Part shown: one piece after another, positions 35,673 to 47,339 of the stretch
Layout of the letters: each line of letters starts with the position of its first letter
Position numbering within the stretch: position 1 is the stretch's first letter
Assembly: GCA_934045905.1 (NCBI GenBank)
Contig: OW203767.1
Coordinates: 16,309,073-16,373,072 of the forward strand
Source: Leuctra nigra
Taxonomy: Eukaryota; Arthropoda; Insecta; Plecoptera; Leuctridae
DNA: 64,000 nt
Direction: 5' to 3'
Notes under the pieces: model-generated
Database searches by the model: none
Told to the model about the DNA's origin: nothing
What the model saw: the letters and a program-made list of their open reading frames with translations, nothing else
Made by a program: the position numbers and the translations under genes

Positions 35673-38600
35673 GCTCCAATCAAGAACGTAACTAATACTC
35701 GGGTTTTGAGCATTTCCAGGTAATGAACTCGAAACGTTTGCCTCACTTCAAATCGATTTTAATTTTCATGAGATGACTTAGAATGGTGATGATTGATGAA
35801 GCAATTTTAGAACTTGGTAGACCTTGCTCAGATTTCTTTCAATTATTTAATTATAAATAATATGGAGTTAGCACCACCACTTATATATTGTAGGGTCTGT
35901 ATTTAACACATTGATACTTATGTTGTAAATTTTCGAATTGTTGACATTTTCTTAAAAAACCGAGAACCATTGAATATTAAAATTTCCATTACAATTTTCC
36001 ACACTACCACCTAGCGTTACTAATAATCTGAGCAAGGAAACATAGCATAAATTGTTTCATTATTCACATTATTCGTTGCTTGCTTGCAGCTTCCTCTCAA
36101 GACAGCTTCGTTATTGAGCAAATTAGCTGATTAAAATAGATTTATAAAATATAATGTTAGGTACATTTCTTGTTATCAAGTAAAAGTTTGGACTCGAAGT
36201 GTGCCCTTTAACATAGCCAGTTTCAATATTAAAGAGTTCACAAAGCCGCGTCTACAGTTTGAGGATGCGACAGTTGTTTGCTGCGTACAACACGGTTCTT
36301 CAACGAAGTTTATATTTTCAAGGACGTCGGGCATTTCTTGTAGAAGCAGCCAAGCCACATAGGTAATTGGTCAATACGACCAGATTGCAGCAAGCGACAG
36401 TTCATCGCTGAGCTGTAAACACAGCTGACGTGTTTTGGAATTGGGCACTGCTAGAGTTTTAGTTATTTTGACCCTGGGATGTGATAACATTGTGGCATTA
36501 TTGTCTTCAGTAAGGCAATTGTGGTTTCTTGCTCAAATAAATAAAATATACCTAGGTGCTTTTAATGAATTGTACAGCTTGGTTTGAGTCGAGTTTATGC
36601 ATCTAAAACCTATTCTGGGTTGGAGTAGTAAATAAGCTTGTGAGTGTAAGCAGTGTGCTATGTAATTACAAACAAGATTGCCTTACTTAGTTTGCTAATT
36701 GTGCAACATCCAAGAATGAGAATCTCAAGCAGATTGATTTCTAATACCTACCTATTAAAAGAGAAGCGTCGCCAGCTTTTCCTTAACATATTGCCATTAT
36801 CAAACCAAAAACTTTATGTCATTGTCATGTTTCGTATGCTTTAAGCAGTATTTGAGCCCGATTTAAATCGGAAATTAATTACTACCTAACAAGAATAATT
36901 GTCTGATTTCTACATTCCAAAATTAGATGAAGTCTTGCTCGAATACTGGCGTAAAACGTTACACTTTGCTTATAAAGCAGAATATCGGTAAAAAGTGACA
37001 ATTTGCTCTCACCCATCGTCTTCCCGCATTTACATGGTCAGTAATCGCAACAAATAGTGCCATTGTTTTATGATGTTGTTTGCTTTCTTTTGCCTCCTGG
37101 GCTGCATTTGCAATAGATTACTTGACCATCCTGTACGCATTTTTATCCAAATTTACTCCCAGCCATTTATTGTATTTAAAAGTTACCGTTACGGGTTTTG
37201 AACCATCCAAAATTTTATCTAATTTGTGTGCTGGAGTTGGGCACCATAATGTCTTCTAGTTAATTTAGGCAATGATTGGAAACTGTGATTGTTGTTGCCA
37301 TGCTGTGATTCATACTTCGTATGCATGATATATAATTACATATATATTATATACCATTGAGGAAACCTGTTGTGCTACTTTTAGAGGTTCCATGGGTCTT
37401 TGTTGAGACTGCACAGCCATTATAATTTGTTGCCGTTATCATCATTTTACGAGACATCATATATTTCATCTTATTGTATGTCCATAGTCCATCGTGTTCA
37501 TAGTCAAGCTATGATCTTACACACTTTCCTGTCCAATGACACCTTGTCAGTTTCAAGGACTTTGCATGCCTCTTAAAACTTTATTAAAAAATCAGAATGC
37601 TTTTAATGAAACGTCATCTTTTACACATGTATGCATCATACCATTGTAAAGAAGTAGGTAGTACTGTTATTAACCAAAATGTTGCATTTTAGATCAATCA
37701 ATTTTTCTAAAATTTTATGATAGCTGCATTTAAGAAAAACATTGTAACTTTCAATCTTAGTTTTTACTTTTTAGCATTAATTCCTAACTGAGCTTGGGCA
37801 GGAAAGGGTTATTGAATTTAATAAACTCAGTTATTTTTTTACTACAAATTAATCATGCATACTCAGAGGTTGATTCATAGTATTTCATCCCATACTTATT
37901 TATTATGTAGATATGCATAAAAGTTTATTTTTGTAAACATTAGAAATATTTCCAAACAAACTATTCAAATGTGCCTAAAATTCTATGAACTTGTGAATTC
38001 TAGATCTAAGTGCAATAGAACTAAATATCATTGTGTTATGTTATCATTATCAAATCATTACCTACAATTATAAGTACCTCTATTAAGTAGTAAAATAATA
38101 TCTATTACAAAATAAAATGTTACCAGTATTTAACGAGCGAGTGAATTATTGATTTTCAACCATTAAAAATATATATAGTACCTACTTGACTCTCACATCA
38201 CATCAAACTTATAGTTACTTGTTAGCTATATATTTCAGAATATACAAGAAAAACGGAGTTGAATTATGCTGATGGACGGATCATTTAAGTTACAAAAAAT
38301 TACAAAAGTTTACCAAAATGTATTAGGTACTAGTATCTTTGGTTGGAATTGTGGCATCCAAAAACAAAATAGAGAAAGTGCCGGATAGAGACGCTCATTA
38401 AACTAATTGCTGTTTTAAAATTATAAGAATTCTATAAATCTTTGTTTATTAATCTCTTGAAAACTATTCATCCCACATCAAAAGCAATGCCATCTCAGAG
38501 GCATGTCTCAATCATAACAATAATTATGTATTCTGAAATCTAATTTGCATGAGACTTCCTTATTTGGAAAATTGTGGGTTCTACCCAAGTCTATACAATA

Positions 38601-38957
38601 TTCCTTTTTAAAGGTTGAGTCGATCGAGGGATTTCAGTACTCGGAAGTATTCGGCTTGTCCCACTTCGTGACGTCATGGAGTAGGACAGTTTCAATCTAA
38701 ATCACATGCCAGCGCATACAGACTATCAAGCAGTTGCCGGCTATGACCTATACTCCATAACGTCACGAAGTGGGAAAAGCCGAATACTTCCGAGTACTGA
38801 AATCCCTCGATCGGCTCAACCTTTAGAAAGGAATATTGTATAGACGTTGGGTTTTACCAGTTATGACTTATGAGCAACAATGCTGGTTTTAAGCAAGGTC
38901 ACCATTCACCTTTGATGATACATGCCAGCTTTGTTTCTCTGCCTGTTCATTCAAGGT
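35673..38957. other. Convergent intergenic region (MEAK7 end / TTC21B end)
   Basis: About 3.3 kb, AT-rich, expected to hold both 3'UTRs. Apart from the inverted-repeat element at 38583-38852 I see no supported gene. A 60-codon minus-strand frame at 36176-36358 has no recognisable family. Confidence 0.5.
38583..38852. mobile_element. Inverted-repeat element with long arms
   Basis: 270 bp with arms of about 100 bp: outer ACCCAAGTCTATACAATATT / AATATTGTATAGACGTTGGGT-type, then GATCGAGGGATTTCAGTACT and CACTTCGTGACGTCATGGAG in inverted copies. Short unique centre. It ends about 105 bp from the TTC21B stop codon and may therefore form a hairpin in its 3'UTR. Confidence 0.78.
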
Positions 38958-41900
38958 TTATGTCCTCAGATTATTCCTACTCTTCTCTAATACCTCTTTG
39001 CGTATGCGCGGGTAGTCGGGGTGATCCTTAAGCACTGCTTGGCAGACATCGATGGCATCTGCGTATCGCTTGCTCTTCATGTGATTGAAAGCCAGTTTGT
39101 AGCCGACGGCTGGATTGGATTTGCCGCCGAATTTCCACGCATACTCGTACTGCACTGCTGCCTCGCGGTGACCTTGTTCTTTCTCGGCGACCTGGCCAGC
39201 GTACTCGTAGGCCTTCGTGCTGCCTTTGTTGTGTTGGAGAACGCGTCGTACTAGCTCGCTAGCCATGTCGTACTTGTCTGAAAGATTTTTTTTCCAAAAT
39301 TACAAGGAGAAATACAAAGCAAAATAAATTTAAAATTGTAAGAAATTAATATGAATATAAAACATATTTTTAAATTTAATGATTCATGACTATTATTAAT
39401 AAAACAAATTTAAGTTTTGGGATTTGCGTCATGTTTTATATAAATTATTTATTTCTGTCAACAGTTACAATTTTAATTTCAAAATCTTCTTGAATTCTTT
39501 TCACTTTACTTTAGTTTAGGGCATAAAAACACTAAATCAGGGATCAGGTCAAGTGAGCTATTCCAAACTAAGAAATGTTCTTTGATCTAACACTTCAATA
39601 ATTTGTTGTGTAAAACTGAAGCCTTCAAATGACATGACTGAATTTATAACGGGATGGCCGTAAAAACTCGGATGTTAATTAATAATTGGATGTTTCTGTA
39701 CTGGCTGCATCAGAGTGGACATAGCCACAATCCTTTCCAATGTGGAACTGACATTTTATAAAGTTTAAGTATTTTTTTACACATCCTCTTTCAGTATAGA
39801 AAAGCTCACTATTTGACCTTTTCACGTCTTCTATGTATGTATGACAAGCAATAGACCAAAACGGAAAGTTGCTAGCGCTCCCAATTGAACCAATACGTGT
39901 CTGCTCATGTGCTACCTCAAGGCCGTTTGTGTGAAATCTCGACGCGCGGCAGCTGTCTAGATTGTTAAATTACGATGTTCTGTTTTGAAATTACATCAGA
40001 TGGCTATTGGAAATACAAGCTGATAGTAGCCATTTATCGGTTCAGATTAAGAGGCAAACGGAATCGCACGGTTCGTCAGAGCATTTTTTTGAAATTTTGT
40101 CTTCCCACTTAATAATTTTAAAAAATCAGATAGTAACGACCCATTACAGCCTAATAGACTAAATAATGCCGCACACTGCAATACTTTATGACCTCTAATG
40201 CGACCTCAAAGTGTTAAATACGATTATTTTACTAAAAATATCGTATTTAACACTTTGAGGTCGTACCAGAGGTCATAATGAACTCTAGTGTGCGGCATTA
40301 TTTAGTCTATTAGGCTGTAATGGGTCGTTACTATCTGATTTTTTAAAATTATTAAGTGGGAAGACAAAATTTCAAAAAACGCTCTGACGAACCGTGCGAT
40401 TCCCGGTCGCTTCCGTTTGCCTCTTAAGCGATATCGGTTCAGATTATTTGAGTGTAAATGTAACACAAAAACATAACTCCTATGAATTGTAAATGTATTT
40501 ACAAAATGCCTAAATCTGCTACTAAGAACACGGAGGAAGGGGTGGCTATCACATGGATTGTGATACCTCGCTGGTTCGGTCGGTTTTAGTACCGAATGAG
40601 AGCGCTACCTAGTCATTTCTGTTTTGGTCTATTAAAAGGCTGCCTGTACTCAGAATGGCTGTATCCGAAAGCTGTATGACTTACTGTTTTGTATGTATAT
40701 CTCGGTAAGTAGAATCCAGCAAGACTCGAGGTACTCTGCATCCTCGAAGTTCCACCTGTACTTGGCCACTCTCTTCAGCTGGTTCCGTGCCCTTGGGATC
40801 TGCTTCAAGGCCATGTACGTGACTGCCAGTCCATAGGCCACGCCCACGTGATCCTGATATGCCTCCTGGCTGGCCAACGACGTGAAGTCTTGCAAAGCTC
40901 TCTCGATGTTCTGCTTCTGACTAGATGCCAGCAGAAGGAAGTTTCCGAGGAGCCGGTAGCTCAGTGCCTCATCCCTTCCTCCACCAACTCTGGGTCGTAG
41001 CTCCTTCAACAGCTGGTCCGCCATTCTCAAGGTCATCTCTCGGGCTCCACCCAAGGCATCGTCATCGTCGACGATGTAGCCCAAGAGATCGTCTTCAGAA
41101 CTGAGGCAGATCTTGATCATGTTGTAGACAGATTGCTGGCCCCATTCCGAGTCCCTCCGAGCACAGTTGAACATTTTCAATGCTGAATTCCGGTTACCAG
41201 AGTACCACTCGTGGAGGCCTTTGCAGTAGAACAGTCCTGCTTCCTGAGTGGCTCGCATTGTTGCATTTTCAGCTTTCGTCAGATAGATGGAAACCTCGTC
41301 CAGTTTTCCCATTCTTCGCATGACTTCGACCAATCGCGCAAGTGCTGTCCAGTAGTTAGGCCTCTTCTCTAGCAACTGCTGGAAGTGGAACATTGCAGTC
41401 TCAAAGTCGATCTTACGGAAAGCTAAGTCTGCCATCATCACCATAGCGGACTCGTTTGTAGCATCAGCATTCAAGAGTAACGTACAGGTCATCTGACATT
41501 GCTCCAAATCATTAGTCTGCATGTACAGCTTAGCTAATGCAACAAGAATACTCGTGTCCTTTGCATTGTATGACAGAGCCTCTTTATAGTATCGTATTGC
41601 AGAGTCTTTGTCACGAAGCATATTAGAGTACTCTGCCATCTGCAGGGATATATTTGCTGCTACAATGCGCTGATCTTCGTTGCCTTGTGCCACCTCGGCT
41701 CGTTTGAGGACCTTGCCCTGGTTATCCCTAGCTTCTCTCAGAGTTCCAAGCGAGGCCTGAATATTTCCTGACTTCTCTTTCACTTTGGACAACAGCTGGA
41801 GCAGCTTAGTTCGCGCCACGAGTGCCGATAAGTCGTTGCTGTCGCTTGCTTCCAACTCTTGACCAATGGCCTTCTCAGCCATATCACACTGCCCCATCTT

Positions 41901-44300
41901 CATGTACAGTTCTGCCATGTCTAACTTCAGCTGTCCACTGCATTCGTCATCCTTCATCGCCTCTTTGTAATAACTGATGGCTCGACTGTAGAGATGGCAT
42001 CTGATTAGAGCCTTGCCCATCTTGCAACTGAGAGTTGCATCGCGAGGATTCCGTTTCAATGCCTGTTCATAAGCTTCGATTGCCAAGTCGGGCTCTTGGA
42101 TCGAGATGTAAGCATCTCCCAGCATGGCGAATGTGGATGCGTCTGGAGAATTGTCCACCAACTCCCGGTAGCATTCCGAGAACGCTCGTTTGTCTTTGCG
42201 GTAGTGGAGATGTATGTCGGCCATCTTGCAACATGCCTGGTTGTAGTACGGATGACCTGGTTTCACAGACTCAAGAAGTTCCAAGGCCAGCTGCGAGTCG
42301 TCACGTTTCAGAGCCAGTTCAGCGTTGGCCACCGCTATGCGCCCCTCTTCGGGTGTACCCTTGAAGATTTCAATGGCGTCTTGGATGACTTTAGCCGCCT
42401 CATGGGTTTGTCCCGTGGTGCGATATGCTTCGGCCAGCTCGAGGTACAACGTTGTCTTGTCAGGAAGTGAAAGTTCAACTGACTGCGAATCCCCTTGTCC
42501 AGCGCTACCAGTTCGAGAATTTGTCTGATTTATAGCTGTCTGCAGAATCGTAATGCACTCTTTAAGATTACCTTCCTGTTTCTGAACTAAAGCCGCTATG
42601 AGGTGGTAGATGGGGTTTTCACGGACTTTGAAGTTGAAGCTGACACCTCGTTCTAAGCATTGTTCTGCTCGCTTATAGTTTCCTTGTTGAATGTTGATCT
42701 GTGCCATCAACAGATGAGCGTCGACACAGGTAGCATCGACATCATCGATGATGTGCTGCAGGGTCTTGGCAGCTACTTTGAGGTCCTTGCTGAGGAACTG
42801 AATGCGAGCCAGCTGGTACAATCCTTCCAACAGACCGGGACACGATTGCGTTACAACTTCAAGCACAATCAAACTCTGCTTCAGTGGCACTGGAAGCGGC
42901 CCACTACTCAATGAAGATGTTGTAGCGGACTGTACTGGAGCATAGCTGAGATACTCTTGAACGATATTCAGCAATAAGTCAGCATCGAGGCATCGGAGAT
43001 ACCGAGGGCCAAATTCGTGAGGAGCAAGTGCGCTCATGTGAGTCTGAACTGCACTGTTGAGAAAATTTAGAGCTTTGTCAGCATTTCCAGATTCAAGCTG
43101 AGCAGCGATTAGCAGGATGTTGGCCGATGGTTGCATGCCTTGAACTTCACGAAGAAACTCGACCTGTTGTTTTGCCTGCTGATTGAAGCCAGACTCACGA
43201 ATCTGACACAAGGTCAATCCTAGCAACGCTGTCAAAGACGAGTCGTCAACCTTGGTGGCATTTCTGTAAAACCGTACAGCATCCTTTACTTTGTCCTTTA
43301 GCAGACATTGGTAGCCAAGTTCACTCATAAGCTCTGCATTTGAAGGGTCCAATTGTGCTGCTTTTTCAGCAAATCGATATGTTTCATTGAGTATTGTTAG
43401 ATTTCGACCACATATTCGGGAAAACAACTGAGCATTTTCTAGGAACATTTCTGCATTTTCTGGCTCTTTAACCTCCATTTCCAAGTAAAATTTTCTTAGA
43501 CTCAGACCTGCTTCTTCGTAATCAGCGTCACGACAGACCAATGACAAGACTTTCACTCGAATGGCTTCCAGACAATGAGAGTCGATTGCGATGATGCGAT
43601 AAGCCGTCTCCAGAGCTTGTTCCCAGTTGTACGCAGCAAGATGAAGCTTCATCTTCTCCACAAGGGGAGGAGTAAAAGATGGAAACCGAGTAATAAGTTG
43701 ACTCAATAGTACGATACCATTATTGTAGTCTTTCAATACAGCATTTAGTCGTACAATTCCGAATATGGCATCCATATTCTTCCTGTTACTTTCTAGGACA
43801 GTTTCAAAACATCTCCCTGCTTCTTTTATTTTTCCTGCATTCATATCCACCCAGCCTTTCAAAACAAGCCCATCCATAGAGTTTGGGTTGGATTTGAGAA
43901 GCCGTTCAATGTATTCATTGGCTTTGCTCGCTTTACCGAGATGCAGTAATATGCTAGTAGCGTGGTAAAGACCAGGTTCTCCTGCTCGCTTTCTCTCCGC
44001 CTTAAGTTTTGTCTCCAGATGAGCAAGAGCTTCCTTGTCAACACTGGCCAAACGTTTGTGTGCAAATTGCAGAGCGATAATAGCTCCCAGCATGGTGTCG
44101 CCATCTTGTTGCAAGGCATCCAATTCTCTGATTCCTTCATTGACCTTTGAACTCAATACTAACGAGAGTCCATTGTAAAGTTGGAATATGTTGCTGCTGG
44201 GATATTTCTTGAGGCCTTCCAGTGATGCTTCCTGCATAGAATGGTAGTGTTTCTCCCGGCAGTAATAGAAAACCTTAGCTTTTAAGTCGTTGATATCCAT
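38958..44300 (-). CDS. TTC21B: Tetratricopeptide repeat protein 21B (IFT139)
   Basis: IFT139 is a TPR subunit of the IFT-A complex for retrograde transport in cilia. Two minus-strand exons: 40685-44300 (codons 1-1205) and 38958-39277, joined in phase 1 through donor GTAAGT and a CAG acceptor. The product is 1311 residues, close to the human 1316. It starts MDINDLKAKVFYYCREKHYH, in the position of the vertebrate N-terminus. TPR units run throughout, and the protein ends NPAVGYKLAFNHMKSKRYAD...HPDYPRIRKEVLEKSRNNLRT-like, matching the conserved C-terminus. An ATG 48 bp upstream is in frame but lacks conservation. The single 1.4-kb intron holds nested MITEs. In insects IFT genes act in chordotonal neurons and sperm. 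Confidence 0.95.
39850..40632. mobile_element. Inverted-repeat element in the TTC21B intron, host of a second MITE
   Basis: Ends AATAGACCAAAACGGAAA and TTTCTGTTTTGGTCTATT, with inner GCGCTC / GAGCGC. Possible TA duplication, in which case the element proper is 39854-40628. Its centre is occupied by the foldback element at 40051-40423. The right end is about 50 bp from the splice donor of TTC21B. Confidence 0.7.
40051..40423. mobile_element. Foldback element flanked by TTAA (piggyBac/Kolobok-like)
   Basis: 373 bp, ends GAGGCAAACGG / CCGTTTGCCTC, flanked by TTAA (40047-40050 and 40424-40427). It is palindromic along nearly its whole length, with a centre near 40230 (ACGATTATTTTACTAAAAATATCGT region). 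The TTAA duplication is the signature of piggyBac or Kolobok mobilisation. No coding capacity. Confidence 0.8.
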
Positions 44301-44405
44301 TTTTAGTTGGTTGCAAACCAAATATAATTTACTACTATTAGTGAACAAACACTCTTGTTCACAATATTTGAGAAATTAATTAAAATCAAGCATGCATAAT
44401 TTAAA

Positions 44406-44896
44406 TTAAAAATCGGGTATGATTGCACGACTGGAGTACTGTGGATTTGAGTTTTCCCTGTAGTACTTTTGAAGGTACGTGCATGTCAGTTTCATCTTTA
44501 GGTCCTGGTCCACGCAATGGTCAAATGCCGCCTGCAAAAAAGTAAGATACAACATGTTGCTTTTTAAAGATGTTTAAAGCTTTCAGGCTTACAAATTACT
44601 AATTAGTATTATTTTTTATTTATGTTACATACTTTGGCTAATATCTTGGCAACGCCCAGTCCTTGAAAAGATTTGGGAACCTCTGTGTGATACAAATCCA
44701 ATGTGTTGCCACCAATATCTTCATAGTTGAGCTCTGCTACATCTGCACACAGGCAAATACACCAATTATACTTGTTTATATCACATCCCAATCTCACAAT
44801 ACGTTTGTTCGTTGGGCTGCTGGGAACTGCTCCAATCAGCTTGGAACAGTTCAGAACAATCAGAGAGCAAGCATAACGAACAGACCTTGTAGTCAT
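44406..44896 (-). CDS. NATD1: NATD1-like GNAT-domain protein (2 exons)
   Basis: Small protein of the NATD1/GTLF family with a minimal GNAT acyltransferase-like fold; its substrate is not established. Exons 44633-44896 and 44406-44531 join in phase 0 and give 129 residues. The N-terminal ~45 residues look like a leader with basic residues. The domain follows with AELNYEDIGGNTLDLYHTEV, PKSFQGLGVAKILAKAAFDH (the Q-x-x-G-x-G/A acetyl-CoA-type loop) and LTCTYLQKYYRE (the family's C-x-Y-x-x-x-Y end). The stop codon is 105 bp from the TTC21B ATG on the same strand, an unusually tight arrangement for this genome. The acceptor of exon 2 is CAG at 44532-44534. Confidence 0.87.
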
Positions 44897-44942
44897 TTTA
44901 TTTATTTGTAACTAATTCAATTTTTACTTGAGATTTTTGTTA

Positions 44943-45260
44943 AGCGAGTGTAGCAAGTTCTACCACGGCACGGTACTCTTAAGCCGGGTGCGGGTCCACA
45001 GACCGTTTTTGCATTATGCGTTTTCGGTTTTTTCTATTAACCAATCACAAGTCTCCCTTGAGCGGTTTCTGGACTTATAATTGGTCAGTAAGGAAAAACG
45101 GAAAACGAGAAAATGGTCTATGTGGAGAATTTTTTTGTAGGCTTTATGCCACTTTCTCCTATTTTTTCTTTTTTTGTAGACAATTGCCCAGGATAAACCA
45201 TTCAACCAATCGATCTGAAATTTTTTACACACTAACATGTCATATGAGTGGTCTCGTGTA
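44943..45260 (+). repeat. Interspersed repeat, GAGCGAGCG family, copy c, with an inserted MITE
   Basis: Begins AAGCGAGTGTAGCAAG... CACGGTACTCTTA, then after an insert resumes with CCACTTTCTCC, a T-rich run and CAACCAATCGATCTGAAATT. The order matches the copy at 62480-63115. The inserted block is 44996-45125. Confidence 0.5.
44996..45125. mobile_element. Short inverted-repeat element inside repeat copy c
   Basis: 130 bp with ends CCACAGACC and GGTCTATGTGG, arms continuing as GCGTTTTCGGTTTTTTC / GGAAAAACGGAAAACG and AACCAAT / ATTGGT. It interrupts the older repeat. Target duplication not resolved. Confidence 0.55.
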
Positions 45261-45593
45261 GGTAGTATAGATTTTGAATGAGATCCTATGATTCGGTATT
45301 TTTATAGTTCAACCAGAATCGGAACCCATATTAAATTTTTAGGTGGAACCGGAACCCATATTAATAATATTTAACTTTAATTTGAGTTCTATAACGGTTC
45401 CGTAAAGGTTCTTTAAAAAATTATTTTCATTGAATTTTTAATTCTTTGCCTTCCAAATCTGAAATTATACTGTGCATGTAAGTTCCCAAAAATCGACTTA
45501 CAAAATAAATTTTAATTATGTCTGAATTTGAAGGAACGATTGAAACCCAAATGCAACCCAGATGGAACCGGAATCGGAAGCGATATTCATTTG

Positions 45594-45613
45594 CCCCCCC
45601 CCCCCCCCCCCCC
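45594..45613 (+). repeat. poly-C run, 20 nt
   Basis: Twenty C residues after TTTG and before TGAATACGCCC, between NATD1 and BRAP. Confidence 0.85.
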
Positions 45614-46189
45614 TGAATACGCCCATGGCTCTTTCCAAGGCCTGTAGAGTAGAAACTTCCGAACGCATAATGGGTAGACTAAAATGTTGTCACGTGACAA
45701 TATTCTGATCAATGTTATTCACAGCATTCTATGTGATATGAGAAGATTCTTATGTGACAACATTTTATATGATCTATGTACCCCTGGTCCTAAAAATGAG
45801 TGCCAACATTTTGCCGGTGTAATCAGAGTAGGTATGGCTGGAATTGATGAGAAGTTCTATGAGTTGGTCCACATTGACACAACGTAGATACGTAATGGTG
45901 ACCGAACATAAGACAGTGCTAAATTATTTCATAATAGGGTTACTGACAGAGTTATGGCTACATTAGGTAAAGCTACGTTTACAGTTCCACTCGCTGACAT
46001 CATGAGCCCCCTGATTGGCTAGCGTCGAAGTACCAACGCGCATGTTGTCGAACTGTATACTAATTATGTAGCTGAAGTATGTCAATTGGGGATAAGCCTT
46101 TAACATTCTACCAGTCGTCACCCGTTTGTAATCTGGCGGTAGTAGGTCCATACCATCCGAACCTACATAGTATCTTGTCTGGGGCTAAG

Positions 46190-46452
46190 CGTCACACTGT
46201 TCTGCAGCGTGGCTAATGAATGATGTATGATTATGATGATAATTGGGAGATGATGGTGAAGATTAGGTAAGGATGGAAGTTGGGAAGGAGGTGGTCGTAG
46301 CCTATTAATAGGGTAGGTACCTTCCCAGCATTTGCCTTTCGACTGAGGGAATACCACGAAAAAACCCCAGGCAGGAAGGACGGCCGCAGGAATCGAACTC
46401 GGGCCTCCGGAATACAAGTTCAGAGCGTTACCACCCTGACCCCAACCCTGTT
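46190..46452 (-). mobile_element. tRNA-derived SINE
   Basis: On the minus strand a tRNA-like head is visible: GGGTGGTAACGCTCTGAAC (anticodon-arm side), TTCCGGAGGCCCGAGTTCGA (B box GTTCGATTCC). The body has CCTCAGTCGAAAGGCAAATG and CTTCCTTCCC-like blocks seen in widespread arthropod SINEs, then ATC-rich sequence and AGTGTGACGCTTAGCCCCAG. The B box identifies a pol III promoter. Limits are approximate. Confidence 0.6.
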
Positions 46453-47254
46453 GCCAACCTGACCTGTTCTACAAGTATTTTTAATTATGTAAATGAAGAA
46501 AATTTATAGGATGGCAGAAATGGCAGAATAATATACCTCCAGTTAAAAGCTGATGCAAGACTGACGTGGCCGGATGCCATGGACGCAAAGAGTTGGATTT
46601 TACTGAACAATTTTCTGTTTGTGTCGTTCCTCCGTGTCCTAATAGTGAACATCTCATCGTCGTTGTGTTCGCGTCATCCGTCCGCGTCAATTGTGCATGG
46701 GGCTTAAGAAACATCAGAATTCAGTAATATAGTAATGTATTCAAACCTTTATTTTCATCAAGGGAGACATAAAAGCGCTTTCCGGTTTTATCATGTATTA
46801 CCGAGAGGCTTTTAGTTGAGAAGTTTCTATAAAATTCAAGCGTTCTTCCAGAAACACTTTGTGAAAGAATTCTTGCTGAACGACGAAGCATTGAACTTAA
46901 TTGATTTCACAAAATAATCAATACCTACTAGGTACTACCTAGGTAAAGAAATGTCAACTAAATAAAAATATTGATTTTAATTTGTATTGTAGGTTATGTT
47001 ATGTTTTGATAGTTCCACAGCCGACTTCGCCCAGAGTAAAGAAGGCTGTAGAGAACATGTGCTGCCGTCACTTCACGTAGCGACATTTCGAGCAACTGCG
47101 AAATGTCATTCTAAAAACTGTGCACAGCTGGCTGCCATTTTAAACGCACTTCAAAAGTGAAAATTTTTGCGCAGTAGAACATTAATATATTCGTGATAGT
47201 TTATTGTTTCAAATTTCCAAATGTATGACAAATGCCCTGTTTTAAACTCGGGCC

Positions 47255-47339
47255 ATGTCATTAGCAGTATCTTTGTGTGTGATTCGAATTGAGACAAATG
47301 ACGAAACTCTTCAAGGTCCTAGCCTAGAACCAGATACAG
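47255..47339 (+). CDS. BRAP: BRAP first coding exon
   Basis: ATG followed by 28 codons and a GTAAAAG donor at 47340. The peptide MSLAVSLCVIRIETNDETLQ lines up with the conserved BRAP N-terminus, and its phase-1 end fits the phase-1 acceptor at 55134. No other open frame between 45 and 55 kb offers this start. Confidence 0.75.

Noticed and set aside
36176..36358. Minus-strand 60-codon ORF
   Set aside because: No recognisable domain, no splice context; lies in a convergent intergenic region.
44735..44763. Possible tiny intron in the NATD1-like first exon (gtataa...cag)
   Set aside because: Only 29 nt, too short to splice, and the frame is open through it.
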